This document shows, piece after piece, positions 16,253-24,916 of a stretch of 64,000 nt of DNA. A program made the translations under genes and the position numbers. Position 1 is the first letter of the stretch, and each line of letters opens with the position of its first letter. This stretch comes from Haliscomenobacter sp040403615 (GTDB taxonomy: Bacteria > Bacteroidota > Bacteroidia > Chitinophagales > Saprospiraceae): assembly GCF_040403615.1 (NCBI RefSeq), contig NZ_JBBAKG010000008.1, forward strand, positions 1 through 64,000, given 5' to 3'. A model generated the notes under the pieces. The model was given only the letters and a program-made list of their open reading frames with translations, was not told where the DNA came from and did not search any database.

Positions 16253-16749
16253 CAATGAAAGAATTGTTTTGGAAAGTGAAATTCAGTCAAACGCCCAGTG
16301 GTTTCCCCAAATTGTGACCAGGAATTAACATTGGCGTCTACCCGGAAGATCCCACAAGTGGGAATATTGTCGATGTAATCTTCCGTAAACAAGTTGGCAA
16401 TAAAGGTAAAAGTTGGATTGTGACCAAAAACTGCCACGATTTGGCAATTGTCAGAAAGTTCGCTGATCACTTTGATGACTTCTTCGGGCATGGCCTCATA
16501 CAAGCGGGATTCTACGATGATTTTATCAGGAGCAATGCTCAACGCAGCGGCAAAATAGGTAGCCGTAGTGATGGCCCGTTTAGCCGGGCTACTGATGATT
16601 TTTTCAATTCTGGCGTCAATCTCTTTAAGCTTGAGGCCCATAAATGGCGCGTCGCGCATGCCTCTATCGTTTAAAGGACGGTCAATGTCTTGAATGGACA
16701 TGTTGTCCCAGCTGGATTTAGCATGGCGAACAAAATACACGGTTTTCAT
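16252..16749 (-). CDS. SixA-like phosphohistidine phosphatase
   Basis: A 165-residue member of the histidine phosphatase superfamily. The RHG-type catalytic motif appears as VYFVRHAKSSWDN, and the second catalytic His as VAVFGHNPTF. SixA dephosphorylates histidine phosphotransfer proteins in E. coli (ArcB, PTS); the substrate here is unknown. The frame can be extended seven codons to a GTG, but MKTVYFVRHAKSS is the usual family start (ATG at 16749). Coupled to the DUF4296 gene. Confidence 0.85.
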   Translation of the reverse strand: MKTVYFVRHAKSSWDNMSIQDIDRPLNDRGMRDAPFMGLKLKEIDARIEKIISSPAKRAITTATYFAAALSIAPDKIIVESRLYEAMPEEVIKVISELSDNCQIVAVFGHNPTFTFIANLFTEDYIDNIPTCGIFRVDANVNSWSQFGETTGRLTEFHFPKQFFH

Positions 16750-16764
16750 AATGCCGTTTTTTTC

Positions 16765-16793
16765 TTCCACCTCAAAGGCTGCCCGAGGTGGAA
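16765..16793. repeat. 9-bp inverted repeat between Nudix regulator and SixA genes
   Basis: TTCCACCTC (16765-16773) is complemented at 16785-16793 around an 11-nt loop, 16 bp before the SixA ATG. It could be the 3' hairpin of the upstream Nudix gene or a leader hairpin; there is no U tract on the coding strand. Confidence 0.4.
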
Positions 16794-16843
16794 ATTTATG
16801 GCAAATTTAATCATATTTATCCCTCACGCAAAATAAATGATCA

Positions 16844-17569
16844 TCATATCTCAAAATCAAGACCTCGCCTCACCAAGTCCATGTATTTCATTTTTTGCAA
16901 TTCTTCGTAGCGAACCTTGTCAAAACTGTACAGTTTGGCTGGTCGATGTGATACTCCTTCCTGGATGCCCATTTCCTTGAGTACGTCCATTTTTTGGATG
17001 CGGGTACGGAAGTTGCGCTTGTTCAACTTATTGTCTTTGGGCAAGCCCAATATTGTTTCATACAGGTTTTGCAATTGGGTCAGCGTAAATTTATCCGGCA
17101 ACAGCTCAAAGCCGATGGGTTGGTAACGAACCTTGGCTCGGAGTCGATTGAGCGCTGTATCCAAAATGTGTTCGTGATCGAAAGCCAGTTGGGGCAAAGC
17201 CGTAATCGGAAACCATTCTGCCGATTGAGCGTCTGTAGAAGGACTCACCGGGTGATCTGTCAAATTGACCAACGCGTAATAGGCCACACTGATCACCCGG
17301 CCACGAGGATCTCGACTGGGGGCACCAAATGTGAACAACTGCTCGATGAATACATCGCGCACGCCCGTTTCTTCTTCCAGTTCTCGTAAAGCGGCAAATT
17401 CCAGGTCTTCTTGCAGATCTACAAAACCTCCCGGGAGCGCCCAATGTCCTTGATAGGGATCATGCCCCCTTTGAATGAGGAGTACCTTCAGTAGTTGAGA
17501 TTCGTCGAGGCCAAAAATGATACAATCTACGGTAACAGATGGCCTTGGGTATTCATAGCAATATTTCAT
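16844..17569 (-). CDS. NrtR-like Nudix/winged-helix transcriptional regulator
   Basis: A 241-residue protein. The N-terminal Nudix domain has a complete box: GFVDLQEDLEFAALRELEEETGV keeps the G-x5-E-x7-RE-x-x-EE-x-G spacing, preceded by QGHWALPGG. The C-terminal third (TLTQLQNLYETILG through RKMDVLKEMGI-like helices and KLYSFD) is a winged helix typical of NrtR and the related AraR regulators. NrtR uses the Nudix domain to sense ADP-ribose and represses NAD genes. Here the next gene upstream is nicotinate phosphoribosyltransferase, 65 bp away on the same strand, which favours NAD control over sugar control. An intact Nudix box leaves real hydrolase activity possible. Confidence 0.82.
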   Translation of the reverse strand: MKYCYEYPRPSVTVDCIIFGLDESQLLKVLLIQRGHDPYQGHWALPGGFVDLQEDLEFAALRELEEETGVRDVFIEQLFTFGAPSRDPRGRVISVAYYALVNLTDHPVSPSTDAQSAEWFPITALPQLAFDHEHILDTALNRLRAKVRYQPIGFELLPDKFTLTQLQNLYETILGLPKDNKLNKRNFRTRIQKMDVLKEMGIQEGVSHRPAKLYSFDKVRYEELQKMKYMDLVRRGLDFEI

Positions 17570-17634
17570 CGTGCAGTTCCTGGTGTATTAAAAAGGAATA
17601 GTTCTGGTAAATCAGGGATTGATAATGCAGCAAT

Positions 17635-19080
17635 TTAACTCTTTTGGGCGAAATCCTGCTTCAAATCATACAAATAACGGTCAAGCCCATGTACAAAGTG
17701 TGCTTTTGCGTGTTGCATCATGGCTTGTTGTTGAAGGGAACGTTCGCGTACCTGGTGCACATCGGGTTGGGCGTAAATCAATTTTCCATGCTTGAAAACA
17801 GGAATCAACAAGTCTTCAAAATTCATGGAAGAGGGTAGGGGGTACACGGTTCCACTGGCCATTTCGATAAGCTCTTTTGCCGGCTCGAGGTGGCTTACCT
17901 CAAATAAGACATCCGCTTGAGGAACACCAGCACTGTCAAAATACCTGCGTACCTGGTGTATGCCGGGATTGGACATTTTGTACAAGTCTTCCGATTTTTT
18001 AATGCGGTATTCCCATGTGCCTTTTGAATCCTGAATGGCGGCAAGTTTGTAGACTCCGCCCAGGGCTGCTTGGGTGCCTCCGGTGATCAACTCGGTGCCT
18101 ACGCCCCAGATGTTGATCGGCGCGTTGTCTTTTTTCAACTTGCTGATCGAGTTTTCGTCCAGACAATCGCTGGCTACAATTGCCGTTTCGGTCATCCCTG
18201 CTTCGTCCAGCATTTTGCGGGCAGTTTTACTCAAGGCCGACAGGTCGCCGCTGTCCAGTCGAATACCCAGGAGGGAGTGGCCATTTTCACGCAATTCCTT
18301 GCCGATTTCAATGGCATTTTTTATTCCATTGATGGTATCGTAAGTATCCACCAGGAAGATGCAATTGTTGGGCATGGCCTTGGCAAATCCCCGATAAGCA
18401 GCTGCTTCATTGCCATAACTCATGACCCAGCTGTGAGCGTGCGTCCCTTTTACCGGAATGTGGTAGTATTTTCCTGCGATCAGGTTGCTGGTGGCGTCGC
18501 ATCCGCCAATGTAGGCTGCCCGTGAAGCAGTAATGGCGCCATCCAGACCTTGTGCCCGGCGGAGGCCAAATTCTAAAATTTGATCGCCCTGCGCGGCTTG
18601 CACTACCCTTGCTGCTTTGGTAGCAATCAGCGTTGAAAAGTTGACGAGGTTCAATAGCGCAGATTCAATGATTTGGGCTTGCAACAAAGGGCCTTCTACC
18701 CGAATCAGTGGTTGATTCGGAAATACTGCCGTTCCCTCAGGAACCGCATATACATCACATTTGAATTCAAGTCTCTGGAGGTAATTCAAAAATCCTATCT
18801 CAAAGAGGGGTAATCCATCTGCCCCGTTGAGCGAACCCAGGTAATGTATGTCCTCTACGGAAAAACGGAGCTGCTGGAGGTAATCCACCACCAACCCTAA
18901 GCCAGTTGCGATGGCATAGGGATTGCCAAAAGGGTTTCTCCGGAAGTACAATTGAAATACGGATGGCCGATCCTGCATGTCATTTTTCCAGAATCCATAG
19001 GCCATGGTCAGGTGATACAAGTCGGCAACAAGTGCGAATTTTTCGCGATAGACGGTAGATAAATGGGATGAATTGTTCAC
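17635..19080 (-). CDS. pncB: Nicotinate phosphoribosyltransferase
   Basis: Converts nicotinate and PRPP to nicotinate mononucleotide in the Preiss-Handler NAD salvage route. The 481-residue product has the N-terminal LVADLYHLTMAYGFW motif, the conserved EFGLRRAQGLDGAITASRAAYIGG block, the HAHSWVMS active-site segment and the PRPP-handling VDTYDTINGIKNAI and RLDSGDL motifs. The start appears to be GTG at 19080; no ATG precedes the conserved N terminus. It is followed by the NrtR-like regulator, and a small palindrome abuts its start codon. Confidence 0.93.
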   Translation of the reverse strand: MNNSSHLSTVYREKFALVADLYHLTMAYGFWKNDMQDRPSVFQLYFRRNPFGNPYAIATGLGLVVDYLQQLRFSVEDIHYLGSLNGADGLPLFEIGFLNYLQRLEFKCDVYAVPEGTAVFPNQPLIRVEGPLLQAQIIESALLNLVNFSTLIATKAARVVQAAQGDQILEFGLRRAQGLDGAITASRAAYIGGCDATSNLIAGKYYHIPVKGTHAHSWVMSYGNEAAAYRGFAKAMPNNCIFLVDTYDTINGIKNAIEIGKELRENGHSLLGIRLDSGDLSALSKTARKMLDEAGMTETAIVASDCLDENSISKLKKDNAPINIWGVGTELITGGTQAALGGVYKLAAIQDSKGTWEYRIKKSEDLYKMSNPGIHQVRRYFDSAGVPQADVLFEVSHLEPAKELIEMASGTVYPLPSSMNFEDLLIPVFKHGKLIYAQPDVHQVRERSLQQQAMMQHAKAHFVHGLDRYLYDLKQDFAQKS

Positions 19081-19101
19081 TTAGTTTGATTTTAAAACTA
19101 A
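19081..19101. promoter_or_regulatory. Candidate operator upstream of pncB
   Basis: TTAGTTT and its complement AAACTAA (19081-19087, 19095-19101) are separated by 7 bp and touch the pncB start codon. The 21-bp size and AT-rich symmetry fit a dimeric repressor site such as one for the adjacent NrtR-like protein. The identity is speculative. Confidence 0.3.
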
Positions 19102-19218
19102 GGTATGGGCATTTTTTGAATTGTGCAATAAATAGCGAGATTTTTATGAAATTATTTCGTGAGATACAACTTTTGGGGTAGAAAAACGCTCAGGTTATGG
19201 ACACAATGATTTGATAAA

Positions 19219-19809
19219 ATGACGATGACTCGATTGATGCTTTGCATACTTAGTGCATTTTTGCCTTTACTACTTTCTGCTCAAGTGATGCGGGATTCAT
19301 TTCCCCGCGCCTCTGCTGAAGACTGGCGTGTTCACCCCTGGAAGGAGTACCAATCATTGGAAGGGAAATTTAAGGTACTCACGCCAGGTGATTTTGATAA
19401 AGCGGTGGATTCCGTGCAAACGCCAATTGGGAAAATGGCGTACCATATTTTGATCTACAACAATACTCAAAAGAACGCGGAGAATCTCTTTTACATGATT
19501 ACTTTTTGTGATTATCCAGAAGGCACCATTCACTCCGATTCAACCGATCTCTTGAAAGAATTTTTTGATGCAAGTATCGATCAGGCCTTAAAAAGTGTAA
19601 AAGGGGAATTGGCTTATCAAAGCGACATTTCACTTCAGGGTTATCCGGGAAAACTGTGGCGCATCAATTACCTACGGGAACAAGCCCTCATCAAAACCCG
19701 GGCATTTATGGTTAAAAATAGGTTCTACACTATTCAAACGGTTACCGTTAAAGATATGGCAATCAATATGGCAAGTGATCGTTTTTTTGATTCTTTCATT
19801 TTTTTGTAA
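19219..19809 (+). CDS. Exported protein of unknown function
   Basis: A 196-residue protein with a clear Sec signal peptide (hydrophobic core LMLCILSAFLPLLLSAQ, likely cleavage after SAQ). The mature part is a single mixed alpha/beta domain with the phrases LEGKFKVLTPGDF, TPIGKMAYHILIY, CDYPEGTIHSDSTDLLKEFFD and GYPGKLWRINYL. Similar proteins are, as far as I recall, common hypotheticals in Bacteroidota. It has no catalytic motif I recognise. It is followed by queA on the same strand after 120 bp. Confidence 0.75.
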   Translation: MTMTRLMLCILSAFLPLLLSAQVMRDSFPRASAEDWRVHPWKEYQSLEGKFKVLTPGDFDKAVDSVQTPIGKMAYHILIYNNTQKNAENLFYMITFCDYPEGTIHSDSTDLLKEFFDASIDQALKSVKGELAYQSDISLQGYPGKLWRINYLREQALIKTRAFMVKNRFYTIQTVTVKDMAINMASDRFFDSFIFL

Positions 19810-19929
19810 AAAGTTATAAATCAATATGGTCTCGGCGGCCTCTGTTGTAAAAATCAAACAAACCTAGACATCATAAGGACAGGTCGCGTATCTTCACGGC
19901 CTGTTTTGTGGTTTTAAATCGTTTTGATT

Positions 19930-21162
19930 ATGCGCGTTCAGGATATTCGGATTGAAGATTACCAATATGATTTGCCAGATCACCGCATTGCAAGGTATCC
20001 TTTGGCTGAACGAGATGCCTCTAAGCTCCTGATTGCTTCTATCCAGCAACAGGAATTCCAGGAAGATACCTACGCAAATATCCGAGAGCATATTCCAGTA
20101 GGTGCTTTGATGCTGTTCAACAACACCAAAGTTATTCCAGCCCGCTTGCACATGGTAAAGCCTACCGGAGGAGCAGTAGAAATTTTTTGTTTGGAACCCA
20201 TTGGCGAACTGAGTTCGGAAATGACCAGGCATGGAGAATCTGCTTGGAAATGCTTGGTGGGTGGCGCAAAAAAATGGAAAGAAGGTGCTGTAAGTGCGGT
20301 TTGGGGTACGGAAGATGCCCATGAATACCGTCTTTCAGCTGAAATAATTGACCGAAGCAGTACTTATTTTCACATCAAGTTTAGTTGGCAGCCTGCGGCA
20401 TTTACTTTTGCCGAAGTGTTGAGCGCCATTGGCCAAATTCCACTCCCTCCGTATTTGGATCGGGAGGCCGAAGAATTGGACAAGGAACGTTACCAAACCA
20501 TTTATGCCCATCTGGAAGGTTCGGTAGCGGCGCCTACCGCAGGATTGCATTTTACCGAAGCGGTTTTTGCAAAATTAAAAGCCAATGGGGTTGATTTGGA
20601 TTACGTCACCCTACACGTAGGCGCAGGCACCTTCAAGCCTGTAAGTGCCGCTACCATTGGCCACCACGATATGCATGCAGAATATTTCGACGTTTCGAGG
20701 CCATTGCTGGAAACGCTGATTGCAGCAGCTCAAATTCAACGCCCCGTTTATGCGGTGGGTACGACTACGCTGCGCACCCTGGAAAGTTTATTTTTGATGG
20801 GATGCAAGCTTTTGCAAAAACCTGATTTGAACCATGCTGAATTGGAAATCAAGCAATGGGATGCGTACGAGGTGGATGCTGAAAATATCTCGGTTGAAAA
20901 AGCCCTCGATGCTTTAATAAATTGGATGGATCAACAAGGTCTGGATCGGCTGGTAGCCAAAACGCAATTGCTGATCGCACCGGGTTATACCGTTAGGATG
21001 ATCAATGGATTGTGTACCAATTTTCACCAGCCGAGTAGTACCTTGTTGTTGTTGGTAGCAGCATTAATGGGCAACAAATGGAAAGAAATGTACCAGTATG
21101 CCCTGGATCACGATTATCGATTCTTGAGTTATGGTGATGGGTGTTTGATAAAGCTAAAATGA
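19930..21162 (+). CDS. queA: S-adenosylmethionine:tRNA ribosyltransferase-isomerase
   Basis: Makes epoxyqueuosine in tRNA by moving the ribosyl group of SAM onto preQ1. The 410-residue product has DYQYDLPDHRIARYPLAERDASKLL near the N terminus, MLFNNTKVIPARL, the central VAAPTAGLHFTE and LHVGAGTFKPV, and the C-terminal NGLCTNFHQPSSTLLLLVAA. It is some 60 residues longer than E. coli QueA because of an expanded region between residues 80 and 140, which seems usual in this phylum. The ATG at 19930 is preferred over a TTG two codons upstream. Convergent with nnr, 10 bp apart. Confidence 0.95.
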   Translation: MRVQDIRIEDYQYDLPDHRIARYPLAERDASKLLIASIQQQEFQEDTYANIREHIPVGALMLFNNTKVIPARLHMVKPTGGAVEIFCLEPIGELSSEMTRHGESAWKCLVGGAKKWKEGAVSAVWGTEDAHEYRLSAEIIDRSSTYFHIKFSWQPAAFTFAEVLSAIGQIPLPPYLDREAEELDKERYQTIYAHLEGSVAAPTAGLHFTEAVFAKLKANGVDLDYVTLHVGAGTFKPVSAATIGHHDMHAEYFDVSRPLLETLIAAAQIQRPVYAVGTTTLRTLESLFLMGCKLLQKPDLNHAELEIKQWDAYEVDAENISVEKALDALINWMDQQGLDRLVAKTQLLIAPGYTVRMINGLCTNFHQPSSTLLLLVAALMGNKWKEMYQYALDHDYRFLSYGDGCLIKLK

Positions 21163-21172
21163 GAGCGTTGAA

Positions 21173-22681
21173 TTAGGCCTTTTTCAAGCCTTGAAATGCT
21201 TTCCCCAGTTGATCTACGATGTCGCTGGCCAAAAGTGCTTCATGTCCAAGGCTTTCTGCGGCCAAATCTCCGGCCATTCCGTGCAGAAAAACGCCCAATT
21301 TGCAAGCGTGCTCGGCAGGGTATCCCTGCGCCAATAGGCTGGTCAAAATCCCGGTAAGTACGTCGCCACTGCCACCCGTTGCCATGCCTGGATTGCCCGT
21401 AGAATTGAACCAAACCTGGCCACCCGGGAGGGCAATGGCAGTATTGGCTCCTTTGCGGATGATGTAAATCTTGTATTGTTGAGCAGATTTTTGCAACAAA
21501 TCCAGTCTTGCGAAATCGTCAGGGGCATCTCCGAATAAGCGCGAAAATTCTTTGGGATGTGGCGTTAGAATGCTGCCTGCGGGTATGCGCGATTGCCAAC
21601 TTTGGGCGGCGATAATGTTCAGCGCATCGGCATCCAACACCAGTGGTTTTGAGCCGATATTGGTTAACAATTCATCCATGCCCCGTACCGTGAAATCTTT
21701 TTGTCCCAATCCGCAGCCAACCCCAATTGCAGTGTATTTTTCCAAATCTGGCAACTCGGAGAAATTAAAATGATGCCGATCTGAACTGACCATCGCTTCG
21801 GGCAATCCCGTTTGCAGAATGACGTAGCCACAAGCTGGCGCATGTATGGTCAACAACCCAGCGCCACTGCGCAGCACCGCACGGCCACTCAGCAAGGCTG
21901 CGCCCATCATGCCCTGACTGCCTGCAATGAGCAAGGCATGACCAAATTGGCCTTTGTGCGCAAATTTCGTCCGGCTTTGCAAAAAAGGTTTTACATCGGC
22001 AAGAGTGAGGTAATGATAGGGGGAAGCCGTTTGTACAATAAAATTGGAATCCAATCCAATCGAGGCATAGCTCCATTCGCCAACCCGGGATGCATTTTCT
22101 GGCAACAAAAAAGCCAGTTTCGGCATTTCAAAACTGAAAGTGTAATCGGCACAAAATGTTGTTCCAGTAGTCGTTGCATCTGCAATCAAGCCTGATGGAA
22201 GATCAATGGATATTTTTGTACCTGAAAATTGATTCAATTTTTGGATAAAATCTGCCCAAAAACCTTCAATTGGCCTGGATATTCCCGTTCCCAGCAGTGC
22301 ATCAATCAAGATGGCCTGGGGTGGGAGAGGGGGTACCTCGGCACCTTCGGCCAAGGGTAGGACGGATAAATTGCTGTAATCAGGAATCTTCGACAAATTT
22401 TCGAGGTAATCAGCACTTTGATTTTTACTGATCTCGCAACAAAACACTTGTACGTTGTAAAATTCATAAAGCAGCATGCGGGCTACCGCAAGGCCATCTC
22501 CACCGTTGTTGCCCGGACCACAAAAGATGACAACGGGAATGTCGCGGTCATCGAATTTTTCCAAAAACCAATGCACAAATGCAGAGGCGGCTCGCTCCAT
22601 TAAATCTATGGAAGCAATGGGTTCGTGTGCAATGGTGCATGCGTCGAGTTCACGGATTTGGGTGGCGCTGAAAATTTTCAT
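21173..22681 (-). CDS. nnr: Bifunctional NAD(P)HX epimerase/dehydratase
   Basis: Repairs hydrated NADH and NADPH. The 502-residue protein joins a YjeF_N epimerase domain (residues 1 to about 215, with MERAASAFVHWFL and the PGNNGGDGLAVARML loop) to a carbohydrate-kinase-like YjeF_C dehydratase domain (AGSQGMMGAALLSGRAVLRSG, ILTPHPKEFSRLFG and the C-terminal GNPGMATGGSGDVLTG). This domain order is the normal bacterial form. It lies convergent with queA with only 10 bp between stops, leaving little room for a terminator. Confidence 0.95.
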   Translation of the reverse strand: MKIFSATQIRELDACTIAHEPIASIDLMERAASAFVHWFLEKFDDRDIPVVIFCGPGNNGGDGLAVARMLLYEFYNVQVFCCEISKNQSADYLENLSKIPDYSNLSVLPLAEGAEVPPLPPQAILIDALLGTGISRPIEGFWADFIQKLNQFSGTKISIDLPSGLIADATTTGTTFCADYTFSFEMPKLAFLLPENASRVGEWSYASIGLDSNFIVQTASPYHYLTLADVKPFLQSRTKFAHKGQFGHALLIAGSQGMMGAALLSGRAVLRSGAGLLTIHAPACGYVILQTGLPEAMVSSDRHHFNFSELPDLEKYTAIGVGCGLGQKDFTVRGMDELLTNIGSKPLVLDADALNIIAAQSWQSRIPAGSILTPHPKEFSRLFGDAPDDFARLDLLQKSAQQYKIYIIRKGANTAIALPGGQVWFNSTGNPGMATGGSGDVLTGILTSLLAQGYPAEHACKLGVFLHGMAGDLAAESLGHEALLASDIVDQLGKAFQGLKKA

Positions 22682-22803
22682 TCTTTTTATTTTCTTATTT
22701 TACACAAGATAATTACATTGCATAAATAGAGTAGGAGCATATGCTAAAATCAAATACATTTCAATAAGTTTCAACAACGAAAAAAACCTTAAAATGTTTT
22801 AAA

Positions 22804-23145
22804 ATGAATAAAAAGTTAAAAACCCTCGGTTATATCTTTTTGCTGCCAACTTTGGTGCTACTGTTTCTGCTAACTAAAAAAATCATACTTTTCGTTGAAC
22901 TTGGTCACCAAAAAACCATCGCCAAAGCTAAGTTTTATGACAGTCGTTCAAAGTATGAAGTAGCAGTTTCATCTCCAGACATCACCAAAAATGATCGAAG
23001 GGATCTGCGCATAGAAATGAACGAATTGGAACATGAATACAAGTTATTGAAGTGGGATAAGATTCTACAATTTACCACCATCAAATTGTACGGCGTTTTA
23101 TTATTCTTCATGGGAATGATTTTATACCGATCAAGAGGTGTTTGA
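22804..23145 (+). CDS. Small two-helix membrane protein of unknown function
   Basis: A 113-residue protein with hydrophobic segments at about residues 9-31 (IFLLPTLVLLFLLTKKIILF) and 92-107 (LYGVLLFFMGMILY). A charged amphipathic middle (YDSRSKYEVAVSSPD... RRDLRIEMNELEHEYKLLKWDKI) probably forms a coiled hairpin. I recognise no family. The surrounding DNA is AT-rich. It is divergent from nnr and convergent with the M48 protease gene. Confidence 0.55.
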   Translation: MNKKLKTLGYIFLLPTLVLLFLLTKKIILFVELGHQKTIAKAKFYDSRSKYEVAVSSPDITKNDRRDLRIEMNELEHEYKLLKWDKILQFTTIKLYGVLLFFMGMILYRSRGV

Positions 23146-23219
23146 GCTTTTTAGCTTCTTCTGTTTAACATAATATAAATTATGGGACAAAATAATCCTG
23201 TTTTTTTGACAATTCAATT

Positions 23220-23261
23220 GATTCTCCCGCAGCGTGAATCAACAATTGCTACGGGAGAATC
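23220..23261. terminator. Bidirectional terminator between small membrane protein and M48 protease
   Basis: GATTCTCCCG (23220-23229) pairs with 23252-23261 around a 22-nt loop. The plus strand continues TAAAAAA, and the minus strand gene ends just beyond at 23270, so it can serve both convergent transcripts. Confidence 0.65.
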
Positions 23262-23269
23262 TAAAAAAA

Positions 23270-24739
23270 CTACTTACTCCCTTTCTCAATCACCTTAATC
23301 AACATCCCGGGCGTCACCGTTTCTTTCTGCTGCATGCCATTCACGATGGCATTTTCCTCTAGGCGTTTCTCTGGCACGCCATAGTTGCGCAGCGCCTCGG
23401 CCAGCGTAGTTGTCCGGTTGATCGTCTTGATGCTGATGCGATCTGGGTATACATTGATTCTGGCTGGATCGGTCAGTTCCCGGAAGTTTTTGAACGTATT
23501 CTGGAAGCTCAGATTGTAGGTGTTAAAATCTGCAGCGGCAGACAGGCCGTAGAAACGGTAGATCATGTTGTCGTACTGAATGAGGTAAATCAGCAAGCGC
23601 AGGGTTTGCGTGCCTTGTTGGGTTTTGGTTACTTGCTCTGCCGACAAGGCAATTGCTGGAAAACCGTTCAAAGTCAGGTTTTGCGAATCGATCAATCTCA
23701 GCGAGTCTTTGCCGATGGTATTGTTGGCTGCTTCGCGGAGGCTTTTTTCCTCAGCCACGTTGAAAATAATTGCTGCCTTGCCGTCTTTGGGTGCCATAAC
23801 CACCTGCTGTGGCGAGTTTTGCAAAGTCCAGTCGGTAGGAATTGGAAATTGGAACTTTAACACCGGATGGTAAAACACGTTGTTCAAAGTATAGCCTTGC
23901 TTGGGATCTGGGCCATAAGTAATGCCATCAATTCTGCGCAGGTAAGCGTCGCGGTTTACCGCAAGGTTGAAGTTTTTTATCTTGGTTTGTTCCGCTTCAG
24001 CCAACTCCCCTACCCTTTTGAAACGATCCTGGGGATTTGGGTGCGTCGACAAAAAGTTGGGTACCCTACCTTCCGGGCCACCACTGATTCGGTCAATGGT
24101 ATTGAAAAACTGCGCCATTTGTTTGGCATCATATCCAATTTTTGTGGAATATTCAACCCCCAGCTCATCGGATTGGCTTTCGTGATCTCGACCAAACTTG
24201 AGCATTGCCAACTGTACCCCTTGCGACAATGGCTCGGCAAAATCTGCTGCACCAGGCACCAATACCAATCCTAGGATCAAGCCACCCATGGCCAGATATT
24301 GAGTGGTTTGCTGTTGGGCGCCATGCCGGGCAGTGATGTGACCAATTTCGTGGCCCAAAACGCCAGCAAATTCCGCCTCGTTGTTGAAATGCGCCATAAT
24401 GCCCCGGGTAAAATAAACGTATCCTCCTGGCAAAGCAAAGGCATTGACCACGTCGGAATCCACGACTTTAAAATGGTACTCCAGGTTGGAACGGTGAGAA
24501 ATCTTGGCCATCTCCTGGCCTTTTTCGTTGATGAATGCCTGCAGCTTTGGGTCATCGTATGCCCCAAATTCGGCGATCACTTGCGGATTGGAGGCAGCAC
24601 CTAAGGCCAATTCCTGTTTTTCGGACATCAGCATGATCTGATTCTTGCCCGTAACCGGGTTAACGGCACAAGAATTAGAAAGCAATAAAACAGCCAAAAC
24701 GGCCATTTGGAATGCAAGCTTAAAAGCTATCTTTTGCAT
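23270..24739 (-). CDS. M48-family metalloprotease lipoprotein (BepA-like)
   Basis: A 489-residue zinc protease. The signal peptide ends in the lipobox LLSNSCAVNP, placing it in the periplasm or on the outer membrane. The catalytic HEIGH motif lies in AGVLGHEIGHITARHGAQQ, and the third zinc ligand in DHESQSDELGVEY; FALPGGYVYFTRG precedes the active site as in BepA/YfgC. The C-terminal 60 residues (TINRTTTLAEALRNYGVPEKRLEENAIVNG...) resemble a LysM-like domain and could bind cell wall. The ATG at 24739 is chosen because the longer frame puts 14 odd residues before the signal. Confidence 0.92.
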   Translation of the reverse strand: MQKIAFKLAFQMAVLAVLLLSNSCAVNPVTGKNQIMLMSEKQELALGAASNPQVIAEFGAYDDPKLQAFINEKGQEMAKISHRSNLEYHFKVVDSDVVNAFALPGGYVYFTRGIMAHFNNEAEFAGVLGHEIGHITARHGAQQQTTQYLAMGGLILGLVLVPGAADFAEPLSQGVQLAMLKFGRDHESQSDELGVEYSTKIGYDAKQMAQFFNTIDRISGGPEGRVPNFLSTHPNPQDRFKRVGELAEAEQTKIKNFNLAVNRDAYLRRIDGITYGPDPKQGYTLNNVFYHPVLKFQFPIPTDWTLQNSPQQVVMAPKDGKAAIIFNVAEEKSLREAANNTIGKDSLRLIDSQNLTLNGFPAIALSAEQVTKTQQGTQTLRLLIYLIQYDNMIYRFYGLSAAADFNTYNLSFQNTFKNFRELTDPARINVYPDRISIKTINRTTTLAEALRNYGVPEKRLEENAIVNGMQQKETVTPGMLIKVIEKGSK

Positions 24740-24857
24740 GTTTTTAGATTTTTTGGGTAATGAACATATAGAAAGTAACAATTCAAGGCAAGTTTAAGAT
24801 TTAGGAAAAAAACGCAGCGATTTTTTTTACTGATACAAACAATTTGTTAATGTACAC

Positions 24858-24900
24858 AAAAAAATGCCACACCTGCAAAGCGCAAGCATGGCATTTTTTT
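24858..24900. terminator. Strong terminator after the phosphoesterase gene
   Basis: AAAAAAATGCCA (24858-24869) pairs with TGGCATTTTTTT (24889-24900). The loop is 19 nt. U tracts on both strands make it a good terminator for the minus-strand gene ending at 24917. Confidence 0.75.
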
Positions 24901-24916
24901 AAAAACGGTCAATTGT

